NCBI GenBank assembly: GCA_033297075.1
Contig: MU858056.1
Span: 124,001 to 188,000, forward strand
Source: Rhypophila decipiens
Taxonomy: Eukaryota > Ascomycota > Sordariomycetes > Sordariales > Naviculisporaceae
Direction of reading: 5' to 3'
Length of the DNA stretch: 64,000 nucleotides
The notes beneath the pieces were generated by a model, which was not told where the DNA came from, searched no databases, and was given only the letters and a program-made list of their open reading frames with translations. Position 1 is the stretch's first letter, and each line of letters opens with the position of its first letter. The position numbers and the translations under genes are program-made. Shown piece after piece: positions 42,106 through 54,100 of the stretch.

Positions 42106-43905
42106 ATGATGATCGACAAACCCCGAGATCAGCCTCGAGCATTCGGGGCAGGAAAGAGTTTGGACGAAAAGGAGTCAAACCCGGGAAAAGAAAGATGGTC
42201 ACTAGAGGATACCTCAAATACAGACACGTTTTGGTCACCTGAGATTAATCAACCTCAAACTCAGGTTCTGGGCCATCAACAACAGTTCCCTGAGACCTTC
42301 CCCGACCTCCGTAGTCGAATGACGACAACGAGCCCATATCAGACAAACGACTCATTGCTCAGCAACCGGAACAAACAAAACGCAAGAGTGAGAGCAAGGT
42401 ATCCGAGGATCCCGAGGCTAGTCGTTCTCTCTCTCCTCGTAATGACCAGCTTTACGGGGCTCGCCTATACACTTTTATTTCTTTTCCCTTCCCTCTATAC
42501 ACTTGGCCACGGCAGCTCATCGCCAGCACCATCTTCATCGACATCTCTCCCGATAGGTTCAGGAGGAGTGGGAAGACCGTCGCTGGGCGAATTTGCCCTG
42601 CAAAAGGTCCTCGGTGACGCAGGCGGTGTCTTTGGTCGAGCCGACGATGAGAACACCTCGTCCCCCTTCAACAATAATAATAAAGATGCCAAAAAGAGCA
42701 ACCACCGATCAACCTGGATGTCCTTCCTCCCAGACTCGACCCCTATAACAGAAATCAACATCCCCGGAACCCACGACAGCGCCACATGGAACTTTACACA
42801 AACCACTGCGGACTCGATTCGACATAATGCCAACCCAGCGAATGGAGTGCTCCCAGCAGAAGTGTACAGATGTCAACGGGTCAGTCTATGGGCATCTCTC
42901 GAAGCGGGCGTGCGATTCTTTGATCTGCGCTATGGGCTAGATCCGGAAGGTGTACGCCTGGTGTTTTACCATGCTCATGCGTTGATGAGTGAGCTCGCTA
43001 CTGTTGATGATGTCCTCTTTGGGTTTTACAACTGGTTGGATAGGCACCCTAGTGAGGTTGTTCTGTTGAGTTTCAAGATTGAGGTAATTATTATGTTTAT
43101 TCCACCAAAACAAACAAATCTCATGTATTTTAGCACGTCGGCTAACCCCAGCTTGTTGTGAGAAAAAAAGAACACGGGCATAAACCTCACCCCAGCAGAC
43201 CACCTAAAAACGCAATTCCTCCTCTTCCAATCCCTCACTACGCCAGCAGCAAAACAGTATATCCTCCAGCGCCATGACTCCCTAGGAACTCTAGGCCCCG
43301 CCCGCGGCAAGATTATTCTCCTCCGGCGCTTCGACAACCCGTTTGATCCGTCCCCAGGGCAAGGCACAGAAACTGTTCTTCCCGGGTTACATCTCAGTCC
43401 CAGCGTATGGACCGAGAACTCCAAGGGCTTTTTTCTTGTCTATAACCGCCAAAGAAATCTATCAGCGCATATAGAAGATTACTACGAGCCGAGGGACTTG
43501 TCGCCGCCGGACCAAAGTGCTAGCGTGAATATCGATGCCAAGGTCTCCGCTGTGGAGGGAAGCCTTCGTCTTGCTGCTGTTTCCTCCTCCCTTCCCGCGG
43601 AAAAAGTAAAGGAGAAGAGTGAAGAAGAAGAGTATGAAGGAGAGCTATTCATCACATTCACCTCGGCAGAACATAGCGCGAACCATCCGCCCGTGACGCC
43701 GGTTGTTATGGCCCTTGGGAACGGGACAGAATCTACCCCCACTGGAGGAGTAAATCGACGGCTTGTCAAGGAGATTTTACCTAGTTTGAGGGGAAAGAGG
43801 GTGGGTATTGTGATTATTGACTTTTGGGATGGACTGGATATAGATGGAAAGGGATATGAGCATGGTGAGGAGGAGGATGTTGTGGGTGCTCTTTTGGATT
43901 TGTGA
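42106..43905 (+). CDS. Membrane-anchored PLC-like phosphodiesterase (PI-PLC X-type barrel)
   Basis: Exon 1 is 42106-43083 and exon 2 is 43171-43905; the 87-bp intron starts GTAATT, carries GCTAACC and ends AAAG. The product is 570 residues. One hydrophobic segment (VVLSLLVMTSFTGLAYTLLF, about 105-125) behind a basic, soluble N-terminus suggests type II anchoring. The barrel begins with INIPGTHDSATW (His223), then FFDLRYG and VFYHAHAL with the second expected His, matching the PLC-like phosphodiesterase family. The C-terminal half has an acidic Glu-rich insert and ends in VGIVIIDFWDG. No bacterial-type Ca site can be assigned. The substrate may be phosphatidylinositol or a GPI-like lipid, but this is inference. 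An upstream open frame makes the exact start Met uncertain. Confidence 0.8.
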
Positions 43906-44469
43906 ATTCTGCGAAATCTTTTCTTGTTTTGTAAAGGGTCTGACTAAAATACCCCCACTGTTTGATGGATAAATGTTTGTATATAGTTGTGTATTTGTAT
44001 ATACTTTGTTTGGATATCAGGTTGATACTGGATGGAGGAGGAACAGGTTTGTTGGAAATGAATCTGCTGGAGACTGAACTGCCAGTTTGTGGTGATACTG
44101 TACGTATGTACATGATTATTCAGAGGCCCCAAGCAGCGAACAATTGAAAAAGGTCTGCTTATCTTCCGTACGATCAGGAGAATCGTTCCAGGTCGACCCC
44201 AAGCAAATGGACTTGTTTCGCGAGACAGCACAGGAAGTGTAAGACGAGGCAATCGAGTATTTGAAATAAAAATTAATAGACATAAACATTACTATTCAAG
44301 GAGTGTAAGAAAGGTATTACTCCAGTACGGATTACACAAACAACCTCCCACAACAACAAACATTATTATATATACGCAACATTTTCAACATCAACTTCTT
44401 TTCTTCTTTTTCTCTTTCTCGGGCATTATTGGATCCATCCCCAATCATTACCACCTCCGATGAATCCGC
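43906..44469. other. Intergenic between convergent genes
   Basis: This 564-bp AT-rich 3'-to-3' spacer holds only the two gene ends. Confidence 0.6.
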
Positions 44470-46356
44470 CTAAAATTTCCCATAAGCAGGGCACAACTTG
44501 CCCGGCTGGATATTCTGATTAACCCGTCTGCAATCCGCCTTCTGAGCCTTGCACTTGTCAACAGCCTGGTTATACTTGTCATTCCATCCCCAGAAAAAGG
44601 TCCTCCTGTCCAGGGCAGAACTCTTGGCAGCAACATCAAAGTACGAGCCCTCGGCGGGGCTGGTGGCTTCTCTCTTCCTCGTGTTACGCCTGCACTGCTC
44701 GGCATAGACCTTGACACAGTCGTCGTACTGCTCGTCGCAGGCGTCAAGGCAGGCATTGCTCAGGCTGTAGCGGGAGTATCCCTTGCAGAAGTTGCTGCGG
44801 GGATCGTTGTACAGCTTGAAAGGCTTGGAAGACCACTCGTTGGCGAGGTCATTGCAGGTTACGATTGGTAGTTCAATGTCGCCGACTGGCTTGCCGGGCC
44901 CGTACCCGTGGAGCCAGTTGGAGGGCTGGATGCAGATGTTGGTCGGGGTCGGGATGGGGCACTTGGTGGGAGTGGGAGTGGCCGAGGTCTTGGTAGAAGT
45001 GGTCTTGGTCGAGCTCGTCTTTGTGCTCGTGGGAGCGGCAGGCTTGCAGGTGGTGGTGACGACCGTGGTGGTAGGCGGCTTGTGGCTCTTGGGCGGGTTC
45101 TTGTGCCAGAAATCGGGCTTGTTGCAGCCGCTCTTGGGGGGCTTCTGGCAGTAGCTGTTGAGGCCGGTGCACCAGTCTCCGAAAGCGAAGCACTCGAGCA
45201 CCTCGGGGAAGCCGGCGTTCTTGAAGCAGGAGGATAGCTGCAGCTTGCAGTTGGAGTAGCTCGTCTTGCAGTCCTTGTCATCCTTCCAGTCGGGCAGGGG
45301 CTGGGCGCACCACTTGCCGCACTTGTACTCGCAGGTCGAGGGGATGGTCACGGTCTCTAGGCAGATGGAGCTGGTCTTGGTGGTAGATGACGGCTTGGTG
45401 GTGGTTGGTGGCGGCGTGGTGGTAGGCGGCGGTGTCGTGGTGGACGACGTCTTTGTGCTGCTGGCAGAGGTCGACGAGGTGCTAGTGGTGGTCGGGGCAG
45501 CGCTCGAGGTGGACACGGCACTGGTCGATGACGAGGCAGCGCTGCTCGATGACGAGCTCGACGAGGTGGAGGGAAGGACGACCGAGTAAGTGGAAGAAGA
45601 GGGCTTGGGTGGCACATAACCGCAAGGCTGGAGGGACTCGAGGTCCTTGGCGGCATACATGCTGAGACGGCCGCGGCCACCGCACATCTCGCTGGAATCA
45701 CCCTTGCAAGGCATGTCGCACTGCTCGGCAGGGGCAGAGTAGGTGTCGTTGCCAATAACAACGCCACACCAGCACTCGCCACTGTACTCAGTGCCGGCAT
45801 AGGGGAAGCCGCCATCTCTGCAAGCCTTCAAGCACTTCTCGTTCGTCATGGTGTCGAAGGGGAGCTGATCCTGGGGATAAGCCAGCGTCTTGCCGTAGTG
45901 GCTGTCATCGGTCCAGCAGCCGAGGGAAACATAGTCGTCGACGTCGATAGAGTCGTCAAAGGGCAGGAAAGTAGGGTCCTGGTAGATGGACATCTTGTTG
46001 TCGCCTCCGCACACCTCGGACTTATTTCCGTTGCAGGGGAATGTGCACTGGTCGTCCTCAAGCTGGGGTCCGTCCACAGTCTGTCCGCAGTAGCAGACTC
46101 CGTAGTACTCGAGACCGGCATATCTGTAGCCGTTTCCTTTGCACCAGGCCACACAGCTCTCGACATCGGCCGTGTCTCTGTCGAGCTCGCTGCGGAAGCT
46201 CAGCGTGTTGGGCTGCCCGCTGTTGGCATAGCAGCCCGAGTAGACGAAAGGTTGGAACGGGTCGAGACAAGGTGGGAGGTTGACGGTCCAGGCCTGAGCA
46301 GCACCCGCGAGGGCAATGGCTGCCAAGGCGGCAGTCATGGGCCGAAGGGAGGCCAT
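44470..46356 (-). CDS. Secreted protein with two WSC domains and a Cys-rich C-terminal region
   Basis: This is one exon of 628 residues. A signal peptide (MASLRPMTAALAAIALAGAA, cleaved before about residue 23) is followed by two WSC domains (about 37-128 and 142-235), each with the eight-Cys pattern (SGCYAN...CYCG...EVCGG and LGCWTD...CWCG...EMCGG). A Ser/Thr/Pro linker follows (about 250-335), likely O-glycosylated, then a Cys-rich block (ICLETVTIPSTCEYKC onwards), a second Thr-rich linker and a final Cys-rich region. RKREA near residue 567 is a possible Kex2-type cleavage site. No transmembrane helix or GPI signal is at the end, so it looks secreted or wall-bound rather than a Wsc stress sensor. 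WSC domains bind cell-wall polysaccharides. Confidence 0.85.
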   Translation of the reverse strand: MASLRPMTAALAAIALAGAAQAWTVNLPPCLDPFQPFVYSGCYANSGQPNTLSFRSELDRDTADVESCVAWCKGNGYRYAGLEYYGVCYCGQTVDGPQLEDDQCTFPCNGNKSEVCGGDNKMSIYQDPTFLPFDDSIDVDDYVSLGCWTDDSHYGKTLAYPQDQLPFDTMTNEKCLKACRDGGFPYAGTEYSGECWCGVVIGNDTYSAPAEQCDMPCKGDSSEMCGGRGRLSMYAAKDLESLQPCGYVPPKPSSSTYSVVLPSTSSSSSSSSAASSSTSAVSTSSAAPTTTSTSSTSASSTKTSSTTTPPPTTTPPPTTTKPSSTTKTSSICLETVTIPSTCEYKCGKWCAQPLPDWKDDKDCKTSYSNCKLQLSSCFKNAGFPEVLECFAFGDWCTGLNSYCQKPPKSGCNKPDFWHKNPPKSHKPPTTTVVTTTCKPAAPTSTKTSSTKTTSTKTSATPTPTKCPIPTPTNICIQPSNWLHGYGPGKPVGDIELPIVTCNDLANEWSSKPFKLYNDPRSNFCKGYSRYSLSNACLDACDEQYDDCVKVYAEQCRRNTRKREATSPAEGSYFDVAAKSSALDRRTFFWGWNDKYNQAVDKCKAQKADCRRVNQNIQPGKLCPAYGKF

Positions 46357-48408
46357 GATGGGAAGAGAGCGGCTGTGGGTTGGGTGTAGATTAATTACTA
46401 GAGGTGCGTTTTCTTCCTCGGTCTTGGTATATTGATGTATAGCGATTGTAAGGGCAACAAGGAGGAAACCTCTTGCCGTTGGAAAGATATTAACAAGGTG
46501 AGAGCGAAAGAGAGTAGACCTCCAGGAGGGAAGACACGGCTGGATGGGATCAAGACGAAGGAGGAGCAGGAGAAGGGGAGGGGGGGGGGGTCTCTATTAT
46601 ACATAGAGTCTGGAGAAGATAGTACGTACGTAGCATCCCGAGGGTATACTACAGGGGCAGGCCACGAGAGGAGGTGGGCTCACGGGGGGGCAGGTTGACG
46701 CCGCTAGGCGAAAGCATGGCTCGTGGGGTCGCTTCTTTTGGTTACCGTCAAGCATCGTGGGTCAGCTATGCTCTTGGTCCGCTCTTGTGTGCGTTGGACG
46801 CGCCATATCCCAAAAGGGACCCAGGGCAAGGAGAGCCAAGTTCCCACAGAGGACCTGGACCTTTGTGGGTTCCATGGTTGTATCCCGTATCCGTACCATA
46901 CCGCATCACTCAGTTCGGTCCCAGAGATGCCTGAACTGTGCAAAAAACATTGTCAGCCTCGATGAAGTCACAATAAAAACACCAAGTGCTAAAAACAAAT
47001 CTCTGCCGTTTTGCCGTTAAATGAGGCTTGATGAGGTTCACATTAGTGACACGAAGAACAGATCGGATCCCGTATTTGATGGCTTGACGCCTCTTTTCTT
47101 GAGTCCTTTTCCACTGCTCGTGTGGAGAAGGAAACCAGGAACCAGGGGCGGGAGAAAGGAGACTCTGGCCGAGACAGAGCGTGAGAAACAAAACAAAAGG
47201 TTCCATGAAGACGGTCACCGGAAGAGAGTGGACCACCCAGCCAATGGACAGGGGAAGTCGCAAGCGACGAGCCATGATCTGACCAGGGATGAGGAAGCTT
47301 GGGTCTTGCTTGGCCCCTAGCATTGTTCGCTTGACAGGCCAACGAGAGTGAAGGCATTCACTGGATTTGTCCTTGACAGTTTGTGTTTTGTGTGCGTGAG
47401 CTAGAGCCTAGTAGGGCTGTTGTGATCGTTCCGGTTCTCATCATTCGGAAAAGAACATGATGCAATTTTCATGTTGTCCCTCTCCACAAGGCCTCATTCA
47501 TTATCTCCTCTCTGTCTGTGGAGTGTGAAAAAGAAAAAAGAAGAAACCGCCGAACCAGGAGGCAAAGCATTCTCACGATGCCCCAGAAGGCCTTTCAGCT
47601 CCTCCGCAATTTCCCCTTGGCGCTCATTCGGAAGAGTTAACCACCGCAATGACATCCCAAACGAACAGCGGCTAGATCCAAATGTGGTCTAGTGTTCGTG
47701 ATCTTTGGGAAAGCTCGGGTCGCTTTGCTGCACGAGTTGCTGGGATTTTCTGCATGTAGGGTCGTGGTGGCACGGCTTGTCAAGGTTGTGAGGTCGTTGT
47801 GACGGTGGGGAAACAAAATCGGCCCATGTTGTTTTTTCGCTGGCTGGGCCGCTCGGCTGACTTGGGCACACCTTCCAGGGGTCACTTCAGAAGGACCGGG
47901 TTACGTAAGGTACTCTTGAGCCTCTTCCATTCAGGGGAACGTAATTTCCCTTTTTGCTCCAATCAAGTCTGGGGCCTGGAGCCTCTGTGCCGTCAGGGGC
48001 TTGACGCCCTCATCCTCGCCTTTCCGATCCACACGATCACGATGCCGCCGCCGCCGCCGAGCGTAGCCTAGACGTGTATCCGTAGACCTTCGGTACGGTA
48101 CAGCGAACTGACAAAGCAAGCCACACGTGGTGTTTATTACCCTCCAATATTGCATGCTCTGCACAACATCGGACTCCGGGGAAAGACCAGAGATGACCAC
48201 TTTTGGAGTCGTAAATGAACTTCACAACATTCCCAAACTTGGTCGCTCGCGAGCGGTATTATGGATACCCAAACAAATCAAGTCTCACTTGCTCCATACA
48301 AGAAGCTGAGAATTCAATAGTACGCAGGCTACTCCGTGACGGTCCTAGAAGCACTGTTACCCCATTCTAGCCCACCGAACTAGAGCACAACAAGTATTCT
48401 TTGAGAAG

Positions 48409-48751
48409 TTATGCATTGACAACCGTCAGGCCGCCAAGGTGTGTAGCACCGATGACATCTCGCCGACATTTCTGGACCTTCAGCTTGACTTCTTCCACTC
48501 GCTCATCGTGGACGTGAACCGCACCGTCGATATCACCTTCCTTGGCTAGCCGTAGAATACCCATAGTGGGCACCCGCCGTTTCACTGCAGTCTATGTTTG
48601 GAAACAGAGACGCCTCATTGCCGCCGGTGAAGGGCACCGAACCCAATCTTTACTGATCAAGCCAGTGTCACAGAATACGGGCAATGTTTATTTTGAGTGC
48701 TGAGGGCAGGAAGTGGACGGCCTCAGCGGTACGAAAGTGCTCGCTCTTCAT
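48409..48751 (-). pseudogene. Unidentified decayed coding remnant
   Basis: Three protein-like pieces lie in order on the minus strand. The first is an ATG frame at 48751 (MKSEHFRTAEAVHFLPSALK...) that stops after 27 codons. The second is an open middle piece around 48610-48660 (DTGLISKDWVRCPS). The third runs from about 48594 (after a CTGCAG) to a TAA at 48409 and includes LRLAKEGDIDGAVHVHDERV. They sit in different frames, so an intact gene would need an intron or frame repair. I do not recognise the family. Chance is possible. Confidence 0.25.
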
Positions 48752-49213
48752 GATAGTTATGCACGGCATGCACAAAGAACTGATTATACTGCGTAACGAG
48801 CACGATAGTTACGCCCTTGCCATCGCATCTCGGTTTCGGGTTTGGTGTCTGATAGTGTGTGTACAGTAATAATCCTCCCCAGGCGGCCAGTGTGGTCATC
48901 CTGACCTGTCAAGTTGTCATCGACCACTACCGCCGGTTAGTACCTGAGACTAGATCCTAGATGGAGACATCGCCGCTGTCAAAAACAAAACGCCGGTCTA
49001 TTTGCTGAGCCGCCAAAGTACGTGCGGACATTGATCAGAGACAGACAAGCGAGGCTATAAAGATTGGCAGGAGAAATAAGAGAGAGAGAGAGAAAGGCCC
49101 AAAGGGATCCGTGCATACGAGTTGAGTTTCTTCCTTCCAGTCTCTCCCGGTCTCTACCTTTCCATCACAGCGTTTCATTGCATCAGTCCCAAGTGCGTAC
49201 TCATCTGTGCTAT

Positions 49214-49525
49214 ATGCAGGCTTTCATTTCTCTCGAGGAGCAGACGGTCTGCTATCCCCATTCTCGGAGCTTACAGAGTAGAGACTCATCGGTTGATGGG
49301 TCAGTCGGTGAGTCCTCAGCAGAGAGGCAGGTTGAGCTCGCTGAAAGAACTGCATGCATGTCATTCTCCATTCTCTGGATTATATTGTCTGTATGTAACC
49401 CATATTATGTACACTTTCGGGACGTGAATATAAATCTGCTCCATCATTGGCGTAGACTACGCGCAAATTCTTCAGCCAACAATATATTTTCTGACATCGA
49501 ACCGTATGATGGTTCATTATCGTAA
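49214..49525 (+). CDS. Weak candidate small open frame with upstream TATA
   Basis: A 103-codon frame starts MQAFISLEEQTVCYPHSR and contains one hydrophobic stretch (CMSFSILWIILSVCNPYYV) that could be a membrane helix. A TATAAAG at 49056-49062 and a CT-rich leader precede it. It has no recognised family and no splice signals, and may be non-coding. Confidence 0.18.
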   Translation: MQAFISLEEQTVCYPHSRSLQSRDSSVDGSVGESSAERQVELAERTACMSFSILWIILSVCNPYYVHFRDVNINLLHHWRRLRANSSANNIFSDIEPYDGSLS

Positions 49526-51189
49526 AAACCCATTTTTGCGGACCGTTGTATGGAGATGTTCAGCACGGATACACAACGGCTTCCAGATTCGGCATCTTGG
49601 AATGTGTGCCCCCTTTTCCCGGCATCACAAACTTTTTGTTTGTTTGCTGGGATCTCTGTGCGTGACTGCGGGGAATCCATACCGGGTGCGACATCCCTCC
49701 GTAACTGCCCCTGACCTTGACCTGGCCAGAATCTTGACCAGGGACAACACCGTACGGTACATACCATTGAGGTTCTCATCACGGTATGATTCAACAAACA
49801 CAATGGAGCCAGGTAACAGCATGCCCTGGACATCCCGAGAAACACTTATCAGCAAAACAAAGACATCACCGCCGCCGCACCGATCCTACAGGCTACCAGA
49901 AACCGAATAATGGGATTCACTTATCCACCGACACAAGGGAACACGAAGGGTTGAAACAATCCCTACAATCCGGAAAGAAACATGTTTCAGGTACGCCTTT
50001 CTCACTGAATAGAATACACTAGAAAGAGAACACAAACATCGGAACTGTTATTTTTATCAAGCCATCTTTTTTTATTTTCCAAGTGTAAACTGTGGATATC
50101 GGATATCCGTACGGAATCCCGGTTGCGGCGCCGAGCGGTGGTTGAACCATCCCGTCGAGGTCGACTCGACTCACCTGAAACGTCCCCCGTATTCCACTGG
50201 CACCGCACGCACGCGCACCTGAAATCCTGAACAAGGTAGGTAGGTAATTCGTAGGCATGTCTTACTATGCTTTGCATATGGATACCTATTCCCCTTCTGG
50301 ATAACTTCTATCCTTTTTGGTTCTGAACTCGCGTGAACTCTGAACAAGAAGGTCAAAACGGCGGCGCAGTTTTCACCAAGCACACCGTCGAACGATCGAG
50401 GTAGGTCGGACATGGAAAGAGTAGGTATCTGCATGGAAAAAGGAGCAAAGTCTCCGCAAGTTCTTCTCGAGAATGAAAAAGAAGATTGCCCGCTCATCGC
50501 TCGTGAATGGTTTACCATTCACTATCCTATAGGAAACCAAACCTTCTCCATCCTTGCAAAGGTCCAGCCAGTTCCGTGATTTTCATATCTATATCCGTAG
50601 CCCTCGAGGTTAAATACATCTTTAGTCATCTTGCAATCCTAAAGACGCCTCTGGAAGGGGACTATTTCTTGGGCCAAAATGCCGATATTGTGATGTTGTT
50701 GTCTCCTTAATAATGGACAATATTGCCAAGTTGTATATCGTATCGGTCCATGGGCTATCGTCGAGAACTTACATCGACATGACCTTGTATTCTCTAAACA
50801 TTCACTTCTATACTCCGTAATGAGTCCAGCCCATGCCCAAGTACTCCTTCGGTATGATGGTCAAGTTGATAAACGAAAAAGATCTTTACCTAGTGACATT
50901 ACGGAACCAGTGACCGAGGTCATGCGTGTGAATAATCTCGTAACAGAACCTACAAACCTTGCCATAACGCTCATTGTCATGCAATCTAACAACAGATATA
51001 TATATATGAAAGAACACAACATGATAGAAATCTCTTTTGGTCCATTCTACGTGCCTAACTGCAAGCTCCCCCCCTCATTACGCGATGCTATTTCTACATA
51101 AATCTCGTAAACGGGGCAGGACCGACCTAAACTCCCAATGACGAACCAGAAACATGCAGGAAAATGACAGTCACCTTTTTTCATCATTC

Positions 51190-54100
51190 TCAATTGCCGC
51201 CAGCTTCCCGTCTGAACTTGGGCACATATTTCCCTGGAGCACCGCTCGGCTTCAATGGCTCGGCCGGAGCCGCCTCCTTCTCTTCCCTAGGCTCCCCACG
51301 TCCAGATGCTCCCCGCTCGATGGGAACACCGCGACCAGATGATCCACGCTCAATAGGAACACCACGACCAGATGCAACCCGAAGGGGAGGTGCGCTTCTC
51401 TCGGGCAGGCTTCTCTCGGGGACCGGAGCGCCGCCGCCGGAAGAGGCCTTGACAGCTTCTCTCTCACGCCAGCTGGGCTTGTTACCGGCAAGCGCGAGGC
51501 GAGGGGGCCCGGCAGAGGGTCTCTCGCCAGAGTCTGCTCGGTCCATGGCAGGAGCGCGGCTGGGAGGGGGGGCTGCTGCAGCCGCGGCCGGTTCTGGGGT
51601 AGCTTGGCCCGATCCCGAAGCGTTGCGCGACGCTGCCTCGCGTTCTCTCCAGCTGGGCTTGTTGCCAGCAAGTGCGAGGCGAGGCGGTCCGCCGGATGAT
51701 GCTGTTTCGGCAGGCGCTTCTCTCCTGATGGGAGGCGGAACAGCAGCAGCGGCAGCCCTCTCTCTCTGGCGTCTCGCCATGGCTTCCTCCTCGCGTTGTA
51801 GCTGGCGAGCGGCAATCTCCTTGGCCTTCTCCCGCTCCTTCTCCATCTCCTCCTTGCGCCTGGCCAGTTCTTCTCTGCGAGCCTCGAGGCGAAGACGCTC
51901 CTCCTCCTTCTCCTTCTCAGCCCGCTCCTCAGCCTCACGAAGCGCGCGCTCCTTCTCCTCACGCTCGCGCTTCTCGCGAATCTTGCGATCCCGGTACTCC
52001 TTCCGGCGGGCCGCCACCTGCTTCTCCAGCTCTCTCTCAGCATCACGTCTACGCTTCTCGAACTCGTCACGACGACGCTCGTGAAGGTTGGATCGGAAAG
52101 ACTCGTAGAATGGCATCAGGCGGGTCAGACGATGCTTGAGCTCGAGGTCATCCTTGTGTCGCTGTTCCGCATCACGCAGGGTTTGCTCCTTGACAATCTC
52201 ATAAGCAGCCAAGTCACGCTCGCGCTGCGTGGCATAGTCCTCGGGGAGTTTCTTAGCCTCCTCCTTTCTGAAAGCACGTTCCAAGTGGTCGAGACGCTTG
52301 CCAGTGATGCGGAGCTTCTCAGCAATGCTGTTCTTCTCCCGTTCCAGTTGTTGGAGTTTGATCATGCGGATCTTGTTGCTGTCGAGGTTCTCGATATCCT
52401 CGCCGTCCAGGTCATCGAGCTTCATGTCCTTGAGCATGCTCTCGACTTCCTTCCGCTTGATCTGCTCACGCTCATTCGCCATGCGCTTGAGCTCGCGGAT
52501 CCTTTGTTCCTCGGCAAGACGAGTGGCTTCAGCCTGCTGGAGAGCCTGCTCTTGCAGCATCTTCTTACGGGCATTCTCCTTCTCCCGAGCGGCCTGAGCC
52601 TCGGAAGCCTTCTCCTTGCGTTTCTGGATCACCTCCTTCCTGGCAAGCACCTCAAGATGTTCCCTTTCGGCGCCGGCACGAGCGCGAGCAAGAGCGGCAT
52701 CGCGAGCATTGATGCGGGCTTCGTTAAAGGTGGGGTCAATATAACGGCAGGTGGTGTAGAGAACATCAGCAAGACGAGTGAGTTGAGATCGGACAATCTG
52801 GGAGGGCGTGCTCTGAAGACGTTGCACGGAGCCGGTCTCACTCTCAGCTGAACCAGCACCTGAGCCAGCGTGGGCAGCCTTGGCAGAGGAGAATACATCA
52901 GCGTCGAAGCTCAGGACGCCGGTAGCATGGTTCATGCGAATGGCGAGATCACCCTTCTTGTTGCCGTTCATGATGAATTTCTCAATGGTGCCCCGGGTAA
53001 CTTGGAATGGCTCGGGGAACTGTGCCAGGCTCTCAACAAATTCAAGATCCACAGTCTCATACACCTGAGAGAGCTGCTGGAAGAGACGGGTGAGAATAAC
53101 TTGCTGGAGGGGAAGGATGTACTTGGCCATCTCCTCATCAGCACCAATCCGAGCGAGAATCGGAGAAATCTTCTGGCAAATGGAAAGGGGATGGAAGTCG
53201 ACTTCCAGGATATTGTAGAGATCCCGAATCTCGGGAATGGCGCGACGCAGAAGAGACTTGGATAGCGCATCGCGGAACAGACCAGCACGAGTTGGGGCTT
53301 GGGACATGCCCAGCAGGTGGGTCAAGCGCGAGTTCTTGTTCTTGCGAGCCTCGTCAAAGTCAACCATGGCACCACGAGATCTGGAAGTGCTGATGACGGG
53401 GATCGAAAGGGCCGAGAGAATGACGAAAGTAGCAGCCTTCTGCAAGTCAGCCTCGCTCGTTGGGGGGTTGTCGGCCTTCTTGCTCTGTCCTGCCGCAACC
53501 AGCACCGAGGACTGACGGAGGAGGTTGTAATAACGCGACCAGGCAGCAGCATGGAAAAGATAGTTCTCTCCCACGAGGAAAATGCGAGTAAGCTTCTCGT
53601 AGTAGTTGGCCATCATGATATTCTTGGCCGGGCGCTTGCTGAGGTTGAGCAGGGTGTGGATGTCCTCGACGCTGCGGAAGGCCTCTTGCCAAAGCTCCAG
53701 CTCGACGGCAACGTTGAGCTGCTGGAATCTAGTCTCCAAATGGCGTTGAAGGGTCTCGGGGTCGCTCAAGTTGATGGCAAAGCTCTGTGCGGAGTACTTG
53801 GCCGCAGTTTGGACGTGATTACGAAGCAACTCGCAGAGACGGCGGAACTCGGTCTTTCTCGTATACTTGAGGCAGAAGTCGAAAGCCTGCATGGCCGTCG
53901 CCTGGTAGAGGATCTCGAGACGGGCATTGTTGCGGAGAATGTCGAGAACAGTGCGATAAGCCTCCCAGAGGAACTTCAACCAGGGGGTGACAATGGCACG
54001 ATCCGTGCGATCGCGGGATTGTTCGCCGGAAACAGTGGCGAGGAGAATGGACTCGGGGGTCTCGCTGGCTTCAAGATCCTCGACGCTGGCAGACCCCGTG

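Larger units (their letters stand above)
46357..51189. other. Gene-poor 4.8-kb region upstream of the WSC gene
   Basis: The first several hundred bases are the WSC promoter and leader, with a G11 run at 46580-46590. The rest holds a probable decayed gene (48409-48751), a weak small frame (49214-49525) and one TACTCCGTA at 50811-50819. The 3' end is the downstream region of the eIF3a gene. No recognised gene lies here. Confidence 0.55.

Noticed and set aside
43084..43198. Use of the CAG at 43198 as the acceptor in the PLC-like gene
   Set aside because: It breaks the reading phase. The AAAG at 43170 keeps the frame and gives a sensible sequence.
44783..46389. Several long plus-strand frames opposite the WSC-domain gene (for example about 107-163 codons)
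   Set aside because: They are antisense shadows caused by the biased Ser/Thr/Pro codons of the WSC gene; none has family features or splice signals.
51164..52084. A 306-codon plus-strand frame opposite the eIF3a tail
   Set aside because: It is a Ser/Arg/Ala-rich mirror of the eIF3a charged repeat region. The minus-strand gene is certain.
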